DNA from: VFKU01 sp038916785
Lineage (GTDB): Bacteria; Hydrogenedentota; Hydrogenedentia; Hydrogenedentales; GCA-2746185
Length of the DNA stretch: 60,258 nucleotides
Assembly (NCBI GenBank): GCA_038916785.1
Contig: JBCLBO010000012.1
Location: forward strand, 1 to 60,258
Direction: 5' to 3'
Numbering within the stretch: position 1 is the stretch's first letter; each line of letters begins with the position of its first letter. The notes under the pieces are model-generated. The model worked only from the letters and a program-made list of their open reading frames with translations. It was not told where the DNA came from and searched no databases. A program made the translations under genes and the position numbers. This document shows, piece after piece, positions 16,934-26,215 of the stretch.

Positions 16934-16954
16934 GCACGGGCTTCCAGCCCGTGC
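16934..16954. repeat. REP-like palindrome, copy A
   Basis: GCACGGGCT-TCC-AGCCCGTGC: a perfect 9-bp stem with a three-base loop, flanked by GGTG before and GTC after. It matches copy B inside the methyltransferase gene, with compensating stem changes. It lies 26 bases upstream of the mod start. Confidence 0.75.
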
Positions 16955-16980
16955 GTCAGGCGGGGGAGACGACGCGCTAC

Positions 16981-18957
16981 ATGGCAAAATCCAACGGCAA
17001 CACCCCGCAATACGGTCCGCACAACCCGCACCCACTCTCCACCCTCCGCACCGAGCTCGTCTGGGAAGGCAAGTACGACGAATACGGCAACCGCCGCGAG
17101 ATCGACACCGCCGGCCTCGCCATGCCCCTACAGAAAATCGAAACCATCGACCAGCCCCGCAGCGAGGCCGCCGCACAGGGCGATCAGACCCTGCTCGACT
17201 TCGAGAAGAAGAACCCCCGCCTCGACGACTTCCGCAACCGCCTCATCTGGGGCGACAACAAGCTCGTCATGGCCTCCCTCCTGAAGGAATTCAAGGGCAA
17301 AATCGACCTCATCTACATTGACCCGCCCTTCGATGTCGGCGCCGACTTCACCATGGACGTCCCCATCGGCGACGGCAAGGAAACCGTCGAAAAAGACCAG
17401 TCCACGCTTGAAATGGTCGCCTACAACGACACGTGGGGGAAGGGTACTGATTCTTACGTCAGTATGATTTTCGAACGACTTGCTCTGATGCGGGAACTGC
17501 TCAGCGATAGCGGCAATATTTGCGTGCATTGCGATTGGCACGCCAGCCACCACTTGAAGATGCTTCTCGCAGAAACTTTTGGAGTTCAGAACTTCAGGAA
17601 CGAGATCGTCTGGTGGTACTACAACAAGATGCAAGGAAATGTAGGGCGATTCGCTGCAAATCACGACGTCATTCTTTGGTTTTCGAAGGGTGAATCATTT
17701 TATTTCGAGCCTGTCCGTGAGGAACGCGAAGCGCCAAAACAGCAGCAGAAGCGAGTTTGGGACCCTGCCACAAAGAGCCTAAAACAGGCGACGGACGATG
17801 CGGGAAATCTAATCTACTACACGGAGACCGAAAGAACGCTCGACGATGTTTGGCGGATCCCATATTTGATGCCCGCGGACACTACCGAGAACCTGAAATA
17901 CAACACGCAAAAACCCGTCGAGTTAATCGGTCGGATTCTCGACTCGTTAAGTTCACCTGACGCCATCGTATTCGACGGTTTTTGCGGCAGCGGCTCGACG
18001 TTGGCGGCAGCGGAAGGTCTGAGAGTACGTCGATCAGGAGACGGCAAGAGGGAGTTCTATTGCGTCACTCCACGCCGATGGATCGGATCCGATCTCGGAA
18101 GGTTTGCCATTCATACGAGCAGAAAGCGCCTCATAGACTTACAACGTTCCCTGCACGCATCAGGCAAGCCCTACCGCGCCTTCGACGTTTACAACCTCGG
18201 TCGCTACGAGCGCCAATGGTGGCAAAAGGAACGTCTGCACGGCGCAGACGAGGAACACCGCAAGGTCGTGCTCGAATTCTTCCGGGCCGAAGTCCTGTCA
18301 CCGTCGGGCGTATCGTCCCCGCTGATCCACGGACGCAAAGGCCCCGCGCTGTGCCACGTGGACGCCATTGACGGCATCTTCACGCGCGAGGAGGCCGCCG
18401 AGGTCGCGAAGGCCGTCGCGCAAGCAGGCGCGAAGGAGTGCTACTGCCTCGCCTGGGAATTCGAGATGGAAATTCGGCTGCACATCGCCGCGCTCGAACA
18501 GACCCACGGAGTCAAGCTCAAACTCATCCAGATTCCCCGCGAGATCATGGAGAAGAACCGCACCAGCCCGCCACCCTTCCTCGAAGTCGCGCTCCTCGAA
18601 GCGGAGCCGGTGATCAAGAAGGTGGCATCGGCTTCCAGCCGATGCGTGGACATCAAATTAACGAAATTCCTCCCGTCCCTCGCCGAAGTGCCCACCAAGG
18701 AGCTCGAAGCCATCCAGGCGCGCGCCGCGCGCAGCGGTTTCGATTTCATCGATTTCTGGGCCGTGGACTTCGATTGGCAGCCGGGCAAGCCCTTCCACCA
18801 CGACTGGCAGGACTACCGCACGCGCAAGGACCGCTCGCTCAAGACCGTTAGCGACGCGGAATACGAGTACCCGCGCAAAGGCACCTACACCGCCTGCGTC
18901 AAGGTCGTGGACACCTTCGGCTGCGACACCAGCGTCACGGTCGAGGTCAAGGTATGA
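16981..18957 (+). CDS. mod: Type III-like DNA methyltransferase (Mod)
   Basis: 658 residues. An amino-methyltransferase with motif IV DPPF at 114-117 (IYIDPPFDVG) before the SAM motif FDGFCGSGSTLAAAEG near 332-346, the beta-class order typical of type III Mod subunits. It should methylate adenine (or N4-cytosine) and give site specificity. The last ~30 residues (EYPRKGTYTACVKVVD) look like the edge of a PKD-type beta domain. A REP-like palindrome is read in frame as ASASSRC near residues 549-555. The ATG at 16981 begins the conserved region; the frame is open a little further upstream through the palindrome. The stop overlaps the res start (ATGA). Confidence 0.88.
   Translation: MAKSNGNTPQYGPHNPHPLSTLRTELVWEGKYDEYGNRREIDTAGLAMPLQKIETIDQPRSEAAAQGDQTLLDFEKKNPRLDDFRNRLIWGDNKLVMASLLKEFKGKIDLIYIDPPFDVGADFTMDVPIGDGKETVEKDQSTLEMVAYNDTWGKGTDSYVSMIFERLALMRELLSDSGNICVHCDWHASHHLKMLLAETFGVQNFRNEIVWWYYNKMQGNVGRFAANHDVILWFSKGESFYFEPVREEREAPKQQQKRVWDPATKSLKQATDDAGNLIYYTETERTLDDVWRIPYLMPADTTENLKYNTQKPVELIGRILDSLSSPDAIVFDGFCGSGSTLAAAEGLRVRRSGDGKREFYCVTPRRWIGSDLGRFAIHTSRKRLIDLQRSLHASGKPYRAFDVYNLGRYERQWWQKERLHGADEEHRKVVLEFFRAEVLSPSGVSSPLIHGRKGPALCHVDAIDGIFTREEAAEVAKAVAQAGAKECYCLAWEFEMEIRLHIAALEQTHGVKLKLIQIPREIMEKNRTSPPPFLEVALLEAEPVIKKVASASSRCVDIKLTKFLPSLAEVPTKELEAIQARAARSGFDFIDFWAVDFDWQPGKPFHHDWQDYRTRKDRSLKTVSDAEYEYPRKGTYTACVKVVDTFGCDTSVTVEVKV
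18625..18645. repeat. REP-like palindrome, copy B, in frame inside mod
   Basis: GCATCGGCT-TCC-AGCCGATGC: a perfect 9-bp stem with a TCC loop, flanked by GGTG and GT as in copy A. It is translated without shifting the frame. Confidence 0.75.
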
Positions 18958-21900
18958 GCGACACGCTCAACGTCGCCGCGCTGGAACCCCTCTACAAGCC
19001 CTGGGAAGAGCCGACCCACCACCGCGTCCGTGCTACGACGCCGGATCAGAAAGCACAAACCGTCAAGGGCCGCCGCCCGTCCAAAATAGAAATCGCACAG
19101 AACCTCCGAAGCGCCGTCCGCGAATGGCGTGAGAACGGCTACTTCGGCGCGAGCGACACCACGCGCACGCTGCTTGCCCATTGGTTCGAGCGCCCGCACC
19201 GCGCCACGTCGCCCTCGGGCGAGGACTTCGAGTTCCGCTATTACTTCTGCCAGCGGGAAGCCATCGAGACCTTCATCTACCTAAAAGAAGTGCGCGAGCT
19301 GCATTGCCTGTCGCAGGTGACCGCCGCGTTCGGCTCAGCGAACGAAGATACGGCGATGATTCAGGCTCTCGGCATCACCGAGGAAGAGGACGCCTGGTCG
19401 CGCTACGCCTTCAAGCTCGCCACCGGCGCGGGCAAGACAAAAGTCATGAGCTTGGCGATCGCCTGGAGCTATTTCCACGCCTCGCGCGAATCCGACTCGC
19501 CCATGGCGAAGCATTTCGTCGTCATCGCGCCAAACCTTACGGTCTACGAACGCCTGAAAGATGATTTCGGCGGCGCAAAGATCTTCGACAATGATCCCCT
19601 CGTCCCGCCCGAGTGGAAGGGCGATTGGAATCCGTCCGTGGTCGAACAGGATGCGTCAGGCGGTGCGGCGACGAGCTGCGTCATTTATCTGACCAACATC
19701 CATCGGCTCTACGACCCCGCGAAGCGGCGGAACACGCAATCCGAAATGTACGACTGGGCCGGGCCGCCGGTCTCCAAGGCGACCGCGCTGGACACCGCCG
19801 CTGCGCTCCGTGACCGTATCACCGGCCATCGCAATCTAATGATCCTGAACGACGAGGCGCACCACGTCTGGGATCCCGATTCCGCATGGAACCAAGCCAT
19901 CGAATACCTGCACAACACGATCAGAGCCCGCACGGGCGGCGGGCTGGTCGCCCAACTCGATTTCAGCGCCACCCCCAAGGACAACGCCGGGCGCATCTTC
20001 AAACACGTCATATGCGACACGCCCCTCGGCGAGGCCGTGGACGCGGGCATCGTCAAGACCCCTATTATCGGCAAGTCCGAAAGTACGCTCGCCGAGGAGG
20101 CGAGCGATAACGCCGCGTATCGCTTCGACCGCCACCTGCGCCTCGGCTACGCGCGCTGGAAAAAGAGTTACGAGGAATGGGCGGGCAGCGGCAAGAAAGC
20201 CATCCTCTTCGTCATGTGCGAGGACACCACCGCCGCCGACGACATCACGCACCGGCTCAACACCGACGAAACTTTCAAGGATCTCAACGGCAAGACGCTT
20301 AACCTCCACACAAACCTTAAGGGAAAACTCAAGAAGATCGGCAAAGGTGCCAGCGCCCGCATCGAATTCGTCGAGAGCGAGAAGGACATCAACGACGAAG
20401 ACCTCAAGGCACTGCGAAAGCTAAGCCGCGACCTCGACAACGATTCCAGCCCCTACCTCTGCATCGTGTCCGTTCTGATGCTGCGCGAAGGTTGGGACGT
20501 GAAGAACGTCACCACCATAGTCCCCTTGCGCGCGTATTCGTCGAAGGCAAACATACTTCCCGAGCAGACCCTCGGTCGCGGCTTGCGCCGCATGACCCCG
20601 CCGGGTGGCGCGCATGAGTTGGTCACCGTTGTTGAGCACGCCGCCTTTGCAAGTCTCTATCAGGACGAACTGGCCCAGGAAGGTCTGTTCCCCGAGTCCG
20701 TCGGCATCGAGGACATTCCGTCAACCACCGTCTCGATCTATCCCGATCCAAAGAAGGATCAACCTACCCTTGAGATTGAGATTCCGTCGCTCACACCTGC
20801 CCACCGGACGAAGTCGAAGCTCGAAGACCTCAAAATCGAGGACGTCAAGAAGGAATTCTCGAAGTATCAAAAATTGCCACTAGGCGCGAAAGGTTCAACC
20901 GAGCTGAAATACGAAGGCCGTCACCTCTTCACCGGCGAGGTCGTCGAGCGCATGAAAATCAATCTGCCGTTGCTTAACGACGGCATCGGCGCGATCTCTT
21001 ATTTCGCAAGGGAACTGGAGTACATATGCAAAATCCGTGGTACGCACACCATCTTGGCCCCGCTCTTGCAAACCTTCCTTGAAGAAATGCTCTTCTCCGA
21101 GAAGACCTCTCTCTTCGACCCCCGATGCATCTCGCGGCTCGGTGCCTCCGATGTCCGCGAGCATGTCCGCGCCGTGTTTGTGCCGCTCATCCGCGAGCGA
21201 ATCACCACCCACGAAGACCGCACCCAAGCCGCCGCCCCCACGCGTCTCTCGTCATGGAAGCCCTATCAGGCCAGCCACAGCGAGCGAAAGCCCGCGATGC
21301 CTGCCGCACGCACGCTCTTCAATCTCGTGCCCTGCGATCGGGCGCTGGAGCAGTCCGTCGCGGCTTTCATGGACGGTGCCCGCGACGTCGCCGCCTTCGC
21401 CAAAAACGCCGGGCCACAATGCCTGCGCATTGATTTCATCACCTTTGGCGGCAGACTCTCGTTCTATCGGCCCGACTTCTTTGTCCGGCGAAGCGATAGC
21501 AACTATTACCTCGTCGAAACCAAGGGCCGTGAGGACCGCGATGTTCCGCTCAAAGCCCGCGCGGCAATCCAGTGGTGCCAGTCCGCCTCTACCGACAAGT
21601 GCAAGTGGGAATACGTGTTCATTCCACAGGGCATATTCGAAGGAATGCGCGGCGACACCTTCGCCGAGCTCGCCCGGACCTGTCAGCCGTCGCTCCAACA
21701 ACTTATAGAATTTGAAACCGCACCCGACCTCAATCCGCTCTTGGCCTACATCGGCGAGCAGGAGGCCGAAAAGGAAAAATCGGCCATCGAGCACGTCGTG
21801 GACGAAAAAGTCGTCGCTGCGTTGCCCGATCGCTACCGCAGAGCGGTTGACCACGCCACCTTGCTTTACCACTTCACCAAGAACAAGTCTGATCTGAATT

Positions 21901-22379
21901 TCGCGCCGGTGTTCTCTGCTCTGTTGGGTTCCCTCGACGACGCATGCCGCAGCCTCATGTTCCGCCAGCTTGCGGGCGACTTACCCGCGGGCGCGCAAGA
22001 TCAAAAGGCGTGGTTCAGCCCGTACCTCGAAAAAGTCGACTTCAAAAAGCGCGACTACTACAACCGCATGGCGAACAACCTCAAACGTACGCTCGTGTTC
22101 CGAAATGGACTCTCCCCGCTCGGCCTATTGTCCGAGGTCTTGGACTTCGCCCTCAACGACCACACCAAACTCGGCGGGGTCTTTGACTCGGTCAAGAACC
22201 ACATGCGGTTCTCCGGCGGCCGAAAACTCCTGGACACCGTCCAAGCGATCAATCAATTCCGAAACACGGTAGTCGCCCACCAGGAACGAGAACTCACCGA
22301 CCCCCAAGTCGCCCATCGTGAACTGGCGACATGGATCTCCGGCCTCTTGGATATCACCCGCGCTCCCGATCAAGCCTGA
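18954..22379 (+). CDS. res: Type III-like restriction helicase-nuclease (Res) with HEPN-like tail
   Basis: 1141 residues. Superfamily 2 helicase motifs: ATGAGKTK (K161), DEAH at 300-303, LDFSATPK, and QTLGRGLRRM (motif VI). A PD-(D/E)xK nuclease follows, with D841 in RPDFFV and E855/K857 in LVETKG. This is the usual type III Res order. The last ~230 residues are all-helical and not expected in a minimal Res. They contain FRNTVVAHQERE, an Rx5H arrangement (R1103, H1109) compatible with HEPN RNase/toxin domains. The gene is translationally coupled to mod. Together they should cut unmodified invading DNA; a tail function is speculative. Confidence 0.88.
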   Translation: MSDTLNVAALEPLYKPWEEPTHHRVRATTPDQKAQTVKGRRPSKIEIAQNLRSAVREWRENGYFGASDTTRTLLAHWFERPHRATSPSGEDFEFRYYFCQREAIETFIYLKEVRELHCLSQVTAAFGSANEDTAMIQALGITEEEDAWSRYAFKLATGAGKTKVMSLAIAWSYFHASRESDSPMAKHFVVIAPNLTVYERLKDDFGGAKIFDNDPLVPPEWKGDWNPSVVEQDASGGAATSCVIYLTNIHRLYDPAKRRNTQSEMYDWAGPPVSKATALDTAAALRDRITGHRNLMILNDEAHHVWDPDSAWNQAIEYLHNTIRARTGGGLVAQLDFSATPKDNAGRIFKHVICDTPLGEAVDAGIVKTPIIGKSESTLAEEASDNAAYRFDRHLRLGYARWKKSYEEWAGSGKKAILFVMCEDTTAADDITHRLNTDETFKDLNGKTLNLHTNLKGKLKKIGKGASARIEFVESEKDINDEDLKALRKLSRDLDNDSSPYLCIVSVLMLREGWDVKNVTTIVPLRAYSSKANILPEQTLGRGLRRMTPPGGAHELVTVVEHAAFASLYQDELAQEGLFPESVGIEDIPSTTVSIYPDPKKDQPTLEIEIPSLTPAHRTKSKLEDLKIEDVKKEFSKYQKLPLGAKGSTELKYEGRHLFTGEVVERMKINLPLLNDGIGAISYFARELEYICKIRGTHTILAPLLQTFLEEMLFSEKTSLFDPRCISRLGASDVREHVRAVFVPLIRERITTHEDRTQAAAPTRLSSWKPYQASHSERKPAMPAARTLFNLVPCDRALEQSVAAFMDGARDVAAFAKNAGPQCLRIDFITFGGRLSFYRPDFFVRRSDSNYYLVETKGREDRDVPLKARAAIQWCQSASTDKCKWEYVFIPQGIFEGMRGDTFAELARTCQPSLQQLIEFETAPDLNPLLAYIGEQEAEKEKSAIEHVVDEKVVAALPDRYRRAVDHATLLYHFTKNKSDLNFAPVFSALLGSLDDACRSLMFRQLAGDLPAGAQDQKAWFSPYLEKVDFKKRDYYNRMANNLKRTLVFRNGLSPLGLLSEVLDFALNDHTKLGGVFDSVKNHMRFSGGRKLLDTVQAINQFRNTVVAHQERELTDPQVAHRELATWISGLLDITRAPDQA

Positions 22380-22678
22380 TCGTATTTTTAGTAGTATTTG
22401 CCAACAGTTTTCGCTAACTTCGCAACCACTTTCTCCCGAGTCCAACCCGGAAAAACCTGCCTACCTTGTTCCGCACCGCATTATTTTTGCCCATTTTCCG
22501 GGCCGACCCATTGTTTCCCGGCCCAATCCTCGCCACGCGGCCGGCCCTTGTCTCGCACCTGCTCAGTTTCCCACCTGCGCCGCTCCCAGAGTGCAACAGA
22601 CGAGAACTATCTATAGAGGATGTGCTCAGGTACGGACAGTGGGTGCGGACTTCCCGAGGATGGGTTCTGCCCGCCGGC
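22380..22678. other. Convergent intergenic region, no gene seen
   Basis: About 300 bases between the ends of res and the reductase gene. The first part is A/T-richer than its surroundings. I see no convincing gene or strong terminator. Confidence 0.5.
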
Positions 22679-23734
22679 TCAATCCAGGTCTTCGCGCTTG
22701 ACGCCGTCGAATTCGAGGATGAAGTCCGGCCCGAAGACCATCGACGGCGTGCGGAAGCCGGGCTGCGCCGCTCCGGATGCCGCGCGCTTGGCGATGGTCC
22801 ACGCCGTGCTGGCCGTAAGCGAGTAGCCCTCGCCCGTGGTCAGCCGCGTGTGCACCGCGCGCCCGGCGGCGTTCTTCGCTTCGCCCCAGAACAGGGCCTT
22901 GCGCGTGCGCCGCTCGTGTTCATCCGGGCCCGCGGGCCCGGCCTGAATCTTCTTTTTGAGGAAGGCCTGCACGGGTCCGGACCCGATGACCCACCCAAAG
23001 TATCGGCTCATCTTGGCCATCGTCTGCAACTGCGCCGGCGCAGACATGAACACCTGAATATTCGGGATGCCGGTCGAGTAGAACGCCGTCGACACGTCGC
23101 CCCAGGGAATGCTCATGGTGTTGACGGGCCCAGTGCCGAAATCGACCTTCTTCATCTTCCACGCCGCGGGCACCGGCGTCAGCTTGCCGCCGCGCCGGAT
23201 GGTCCCGCCCCGGTGAATGTTTTCGATCATCGTCGTCGCCGTGCCACGCGAAGGCCGGCCGATCGCCTGGAACGCGAGCGTGAGCTCCGTCGCGTCCGGC
23301 AGGCGCCGCTTGAGGTGCGCCGCAAGGCAGTCGCTAGGCACGACGTCGAAGCCCGTCCCCGGCATCAGCATCACGCCGGCCTCCGCCGCGCGCTTCGTCA
23401 TCGAGGCCATCAACTCGAAGACTTCGATCTCGCCGGTGATATCCAGATAGTGCGCCTTCGCGCGCAGGCACCCCTCGGCCATCAGTTTGGCGGTCCGCGA
23501 AAACGGCCCCGCGCAATTCAGCACGACAGCGACGCCCTCGAGCCCCTTCGCGACCGCGCCCGGATCGTCCAGCGAAAAAGCACGATGCGCGAACCCCGCC
23601 CGTTGCGCCAGCGGCACAATCTTGTCCAGCGAGCGGCCCGCGAGAATTGGCTTCGCGCCTTCCGCTTTCGCAAGTTCCGTGATCAACTCGGCCGTGTAGC
23701 CGTTCGCGCCGTAAATCAGGATGTTCTCGTGCAT
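22679..23734 (-). CDS. Saccharopine-dehydrogenase-like NAD(P)-binding reductase
   Basis: 351 residues. The N-terminal Rossmann motif ILIYGANGYTAELI is followed by AGRSLDKI, LNCAGPFSRTA and YLDITGE. These are typical of the saccharopine dehydrogenase-like family that includes trans-acting enoyl reductases. The substrate is unknown. Start MHENILIYG is chosen because AAGGAGG lies about eight bases upstream; a 40-codon upstream extension lacks this. A DUF454 gene precedes it by 38 bases and may be co-transcribed. Confidence 0.8.
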   Translation of the reverse strand: MHENILIYGANGYTAELITELAKAEGAKPILAGRSLDKIVPLAQRAGFAHRAFSLDDPGAVAKGLEGVAVVLNCAGPFSRTAKLMAEGCLRAKAHYLDITGEIEVFELMASMTKRAAEAGVMLMPGTGFDVVPSDCLAAHLKRRLPDATELTLAFQAIGRPSRGTATTMIENIHRGGTIRRGGKLTPVPAAWKMKKVDFGTGPVNTMSIPWGDVSTAFYSTGIPNIQVFMSAPAQLQTMAKMSRYFGWVIGSGPVQAFLKKKIQAGPAGPDEHERRTRKALFWGEAKNAAGRAVHTRLTTGEGYSLTASTAWTIAKRAASGAAQPGFRTPSMVFGPDFILEFDGVKREDLD

Positions 23735-23772
23735 GGCCCGCCCTCCTTCGCATCGCAACTGCCCGCCCGCGG

Positions 23773-24198
23773 TCAGCGTGTCCGCGTGGGCAATTGGACA
23801 ATATAGATCGAGACGCCCGCGCCCACCAACAGGAGCACAATCCGGACCGGCCACAGAGGGACAACGACGAACGCGGTAAACCCGAGCACGATCCAGAGCA
23901 AAATCACCACGTAAATCTTCACCGGCAGCGAAATACCCTCGTTATCGCGCCAGGCGCGGATGTAGTCGCCGAAATACCGATTGGTCATGAGCCACACATA
24001 AAACCGCGCGGAGCCGCGCGCGTAACAATACGCCGCGAGCAACAGAAACGGCGTAGTCGGTAGGCCGGGCAGAACGATCCCGAGGGTACCGAGCCCGAGT
24101 GACACGCAGCCCGCGGCCACGAACAGCCACCGGACGATCGGCGCGCGCGCGAGATGCACTTCGGCGCGAAGCGCCGCGTCCGCCCGGGGATCGTCCAT
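23773..24198 (-). CDS. DUF454 (YbaN-like) inner-membrane protein
   Basis: 141 residues with hydrophobic spans and the family motif LGIVLPGLPTTPFLLLAAYC, then SARFYVWL and MTNRYFGDYI. DUF454 proteins are small inner-membrane proteins of unknown function. Start MDDPRAD lies 16 bases after the diguanylate cyclase stop; the longer frame overlaps that gene. Confidence 0.85.
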   Translation of the reverse strand: MDDPRADAALRAEVHLARAPIVRWLFVAAGCVSLGLGTLGIVLPGLPTTPFLLLAAYCYARGSARFYVWLMTNRYFGDYIRAWRDNEGISLPVKIYVVILLWIVLGFTAFVVVPLWPVRIVLLLVGAGVSIYIVQLPTRTR

Positions 24199-24214
24199 CG
24201 GCCGCGGACCGGCC

Positions 24215-25645
24215 TCAGCCGGCCCACTTCTTGCCGTTGGCGGCGACGCAATTGCGGCCGATCTGCTTGGCCGCGTACAGCGACTGGTCAGCGAGTTCGA
24301 TAAACCCCTCTTGCGTGATGTCCGGGGGCGCCATGTCCGCGATGCCGAAGGTCGCCGCCGCGTTGAAGGTCTTTCCGCTCTCGGCGGTGAAGGGAATCGC
24401 ATTGAACTTGCGGCGGATGCGCTCGAGACAAAGCGCAGCAAAGTCGGCGCCCGCGTACGGGAAAATGATGCAGAACTCGTCGCCGCCGAGGCGTCCCGCG
24501 ATATCTTCTGTGCGGATCTCTTCGCGGACCACGCGCGCGAAGGCCTCGAGCACCTGATCGCCCATGATGTGGCCGTGCGTGTCGTTGACTTGCTTGAACT
24601 GGTCGAGGTCGCACAGACACACGCTGAGCGGATGGCGGTGGCGCCGCGCCAGACTCATGCTCTGGCGAAGCTGGTCCATCAGATAGCGGCGGCTGTAGAG
24701 GCCGGTGAGCGCGTCGTGGTAGGCCTGCCGCCGGAGCTGCTCCTGCTCCGTGATGTCGGTGAAAATAAACAAACGCCCGCCCTGCTTCGACGTCGCATCG
24801 ATGATCGTGCTCGCGCGCACCAGCGCGGGAAAGGTCGTGCCGCTGGTGGCAACCATTTCGACTTCGCAACTGAACGTGCCCAGCGCAGCGACGTTCTCCT
24901 TCATCGTCGTCGCCACGGTCGGGTTCGCGAAGAGTTTGCGCAGGTCGTACGACGGCGCCGAACCGTCCTTCGCCCCGAACAGATGCTCGTAGGCCGCGTT
25001 GGCGTAGATCACCGCGCCCGACACTTCCGTGATCAGGATCGAGTCGCCCGCGCCGTCGAACGCGGCCTCGATCGTCTTCAGCCGCTTCTCGGTCTCCTCC
25101 TGGCCACGCATCTGGCGCAGGATGACTTCTTCGGTGCGCGCACGTTGCCGGTTTTCGCGTTGTAGATCGACGCCGAGCTTTTCGAGTTCGTGCAGGCGCA
25201 CATCGAGCTGGACGTTGCGGCGCTCCAAGTAGCGCAGGTGCGCGCGCGTCGCATCGGTCAGGCGGTTATTGAATTCGGCATGGCGCAACGAGTGATCGAT
25301 CCACGCGCGCGTAATCGGACGCGGCAATACTTCAAACGCGTCGAGATCCATCCGGCCCAGCCGCGCGGGCGTGTCTCCCTCCGCAGCAACGATGACCACC
25401 GGCGTATCGGGCGCTTCCTTGCTCAAGGCCAGCAAAATTTCGGAGGCGTCTTCGGGCGGCAGCGCCGAGTCGAGAAACACAACCGTCGGGCGCGCGGCGC
25501 GCAGTTGTTGCAGGCCCTGCACAGCGTCCTCCGCTTCGAGGAGCGTGTAGCCGCGCGCGCGGACAAAATCGCTGACGACAACGTGCAGGCCCGGATCGTT
25601 GTCGATCAACAGCACCGACCCGTTCGCCGGAATCGCAGACTTCAT
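24215..25645 (-). CDS. REC-PAS-GGDEF diguanylate cyclase
   Basis: 476 residues. A receiver domain (about 8-120) has acidic LLIDNDPGL and a phosphoacceptor in VVFLDSALP, but the usual Lys of the KP motif is Arg (LPRPIT). A coiled coil (about 150-190), a PAS domain (about 190-310) and a GGDEF domain (about 320-470) follow. The active site LGGDEFCIIF is intact, and RTED five residues upstream is a product-inhibition I-site. It should make cyclic di-GMP from GTP. It opens the minus-strand run that faces away from the putative DnaA-box region. Confidence 0.9.
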   Translation of the reverse strand: MKSAIPANGSVLLIDNDPGLHVVVSDFVRARGYTLLEAEDAVQGLQQLRAARPTVVFLDSALPPEDASEILLALSKEAPDTPVVIVAAEGDTPARLGRMDLDAFEVLPRPITRAWIDHSLRHAEFNNRLTDATRAHLRYLERRNVQLDVRLHELEKLGVDLQRENRQRARTEEVILRQMRGQEETEKRLKTIEAAFDGAGDSILITEVSGAVIYANAAYEHLFGAKDGSAPSYDLRKLFANPTVATTMKENVAALGTFSCEVEMVATSGTTFPALVRASTIIDATSKQGGRLFIFTDITEQEQLRRQAYHDALTGLYSRRYLMDQLRQSMSLARRHRHPLSVCLCDLDQFKQVNDTHGHIMGDQVLEAFARVVREEIRTEDIAGRLGGDEFCIIFPYAGADFAALCLERIRRKFNAIPFTAESGKTFNAAATFGIADMAPPDITQEGFIELADQSLYAAKQIGRNCVAANGKKWAG

Positions 25646-26215
25646 GCTTCCCCCGGACGATCGCCCCAGCCTCGAGGCGTGTCGTCAACCAAAATCCCCC
25701 ACCCACAGACTACCAAATGGACGCCTGCGGGTTTACGGCCGACCCCGCTGGCCGCTCGCATTGCGAAACGCAAAATCCGCCGCGCGCCTCGCCACAACCC
25801 CAATGCAGCGAAGGATCAAGCCCGGTTCACCGACCGTCGCAGAGCCCCCGCCTAGTCCCGAAAAGGCCTGTGGATAACGCGTGCAATACGGGCCGGACCT
25901 AAAATCAGGCCATTCCCGAATTGTACGTATTCTACGAAAGCGGCCCCTAAATCTCAATTATTAACGCAGGTTCGGTCAGAATCGTGTTATTCCGAGCGAT
26001 TTCCCGATTGTGGATAACTTGTGAATAGGCGCAGATTCGCATACAGGATAAAAGGGAACTCGCGCCGCGCGCTGGGGTTTCCCGGCTCGCACTCTTCGGC
26101 GAGACGCTGGAGGCGCGGCGCGGATGCGTGGTAGGGTTCGCCCCCACTCCGGCGATGACACGCGCAGCCCCGATCCAATTCCGGACTGGGCCCACTCACA
26201 CAGGGATGACGAGCA
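25646..26215. other. Divergent intergenic region with two perfect DnaA boxes
   Basis: 570 bases between divergent genes, with no plausible coding frame. TGTGGATAA, the complement of the DnaA box TTATCCACA, occurs at 25869-25877 and 26009-26017 in the same orientation. Between them is an A/T-rich stretch around 25946-25966. Weaker look-alikes (TGTGAATAG near 26020) follow. Could be a replication origin or a DnaA-regulated promoter region; no dnaA or dnaN is in the window. Confidence 0.4.

Noticed and set aside
22466..23806. Plus-strand frame opposite the saccharopine-dehydrogenase-like gene
   Set aside because: Arg/His-rich shadow, and the minus strand holds a real Rossmann protein with a ribosome site.
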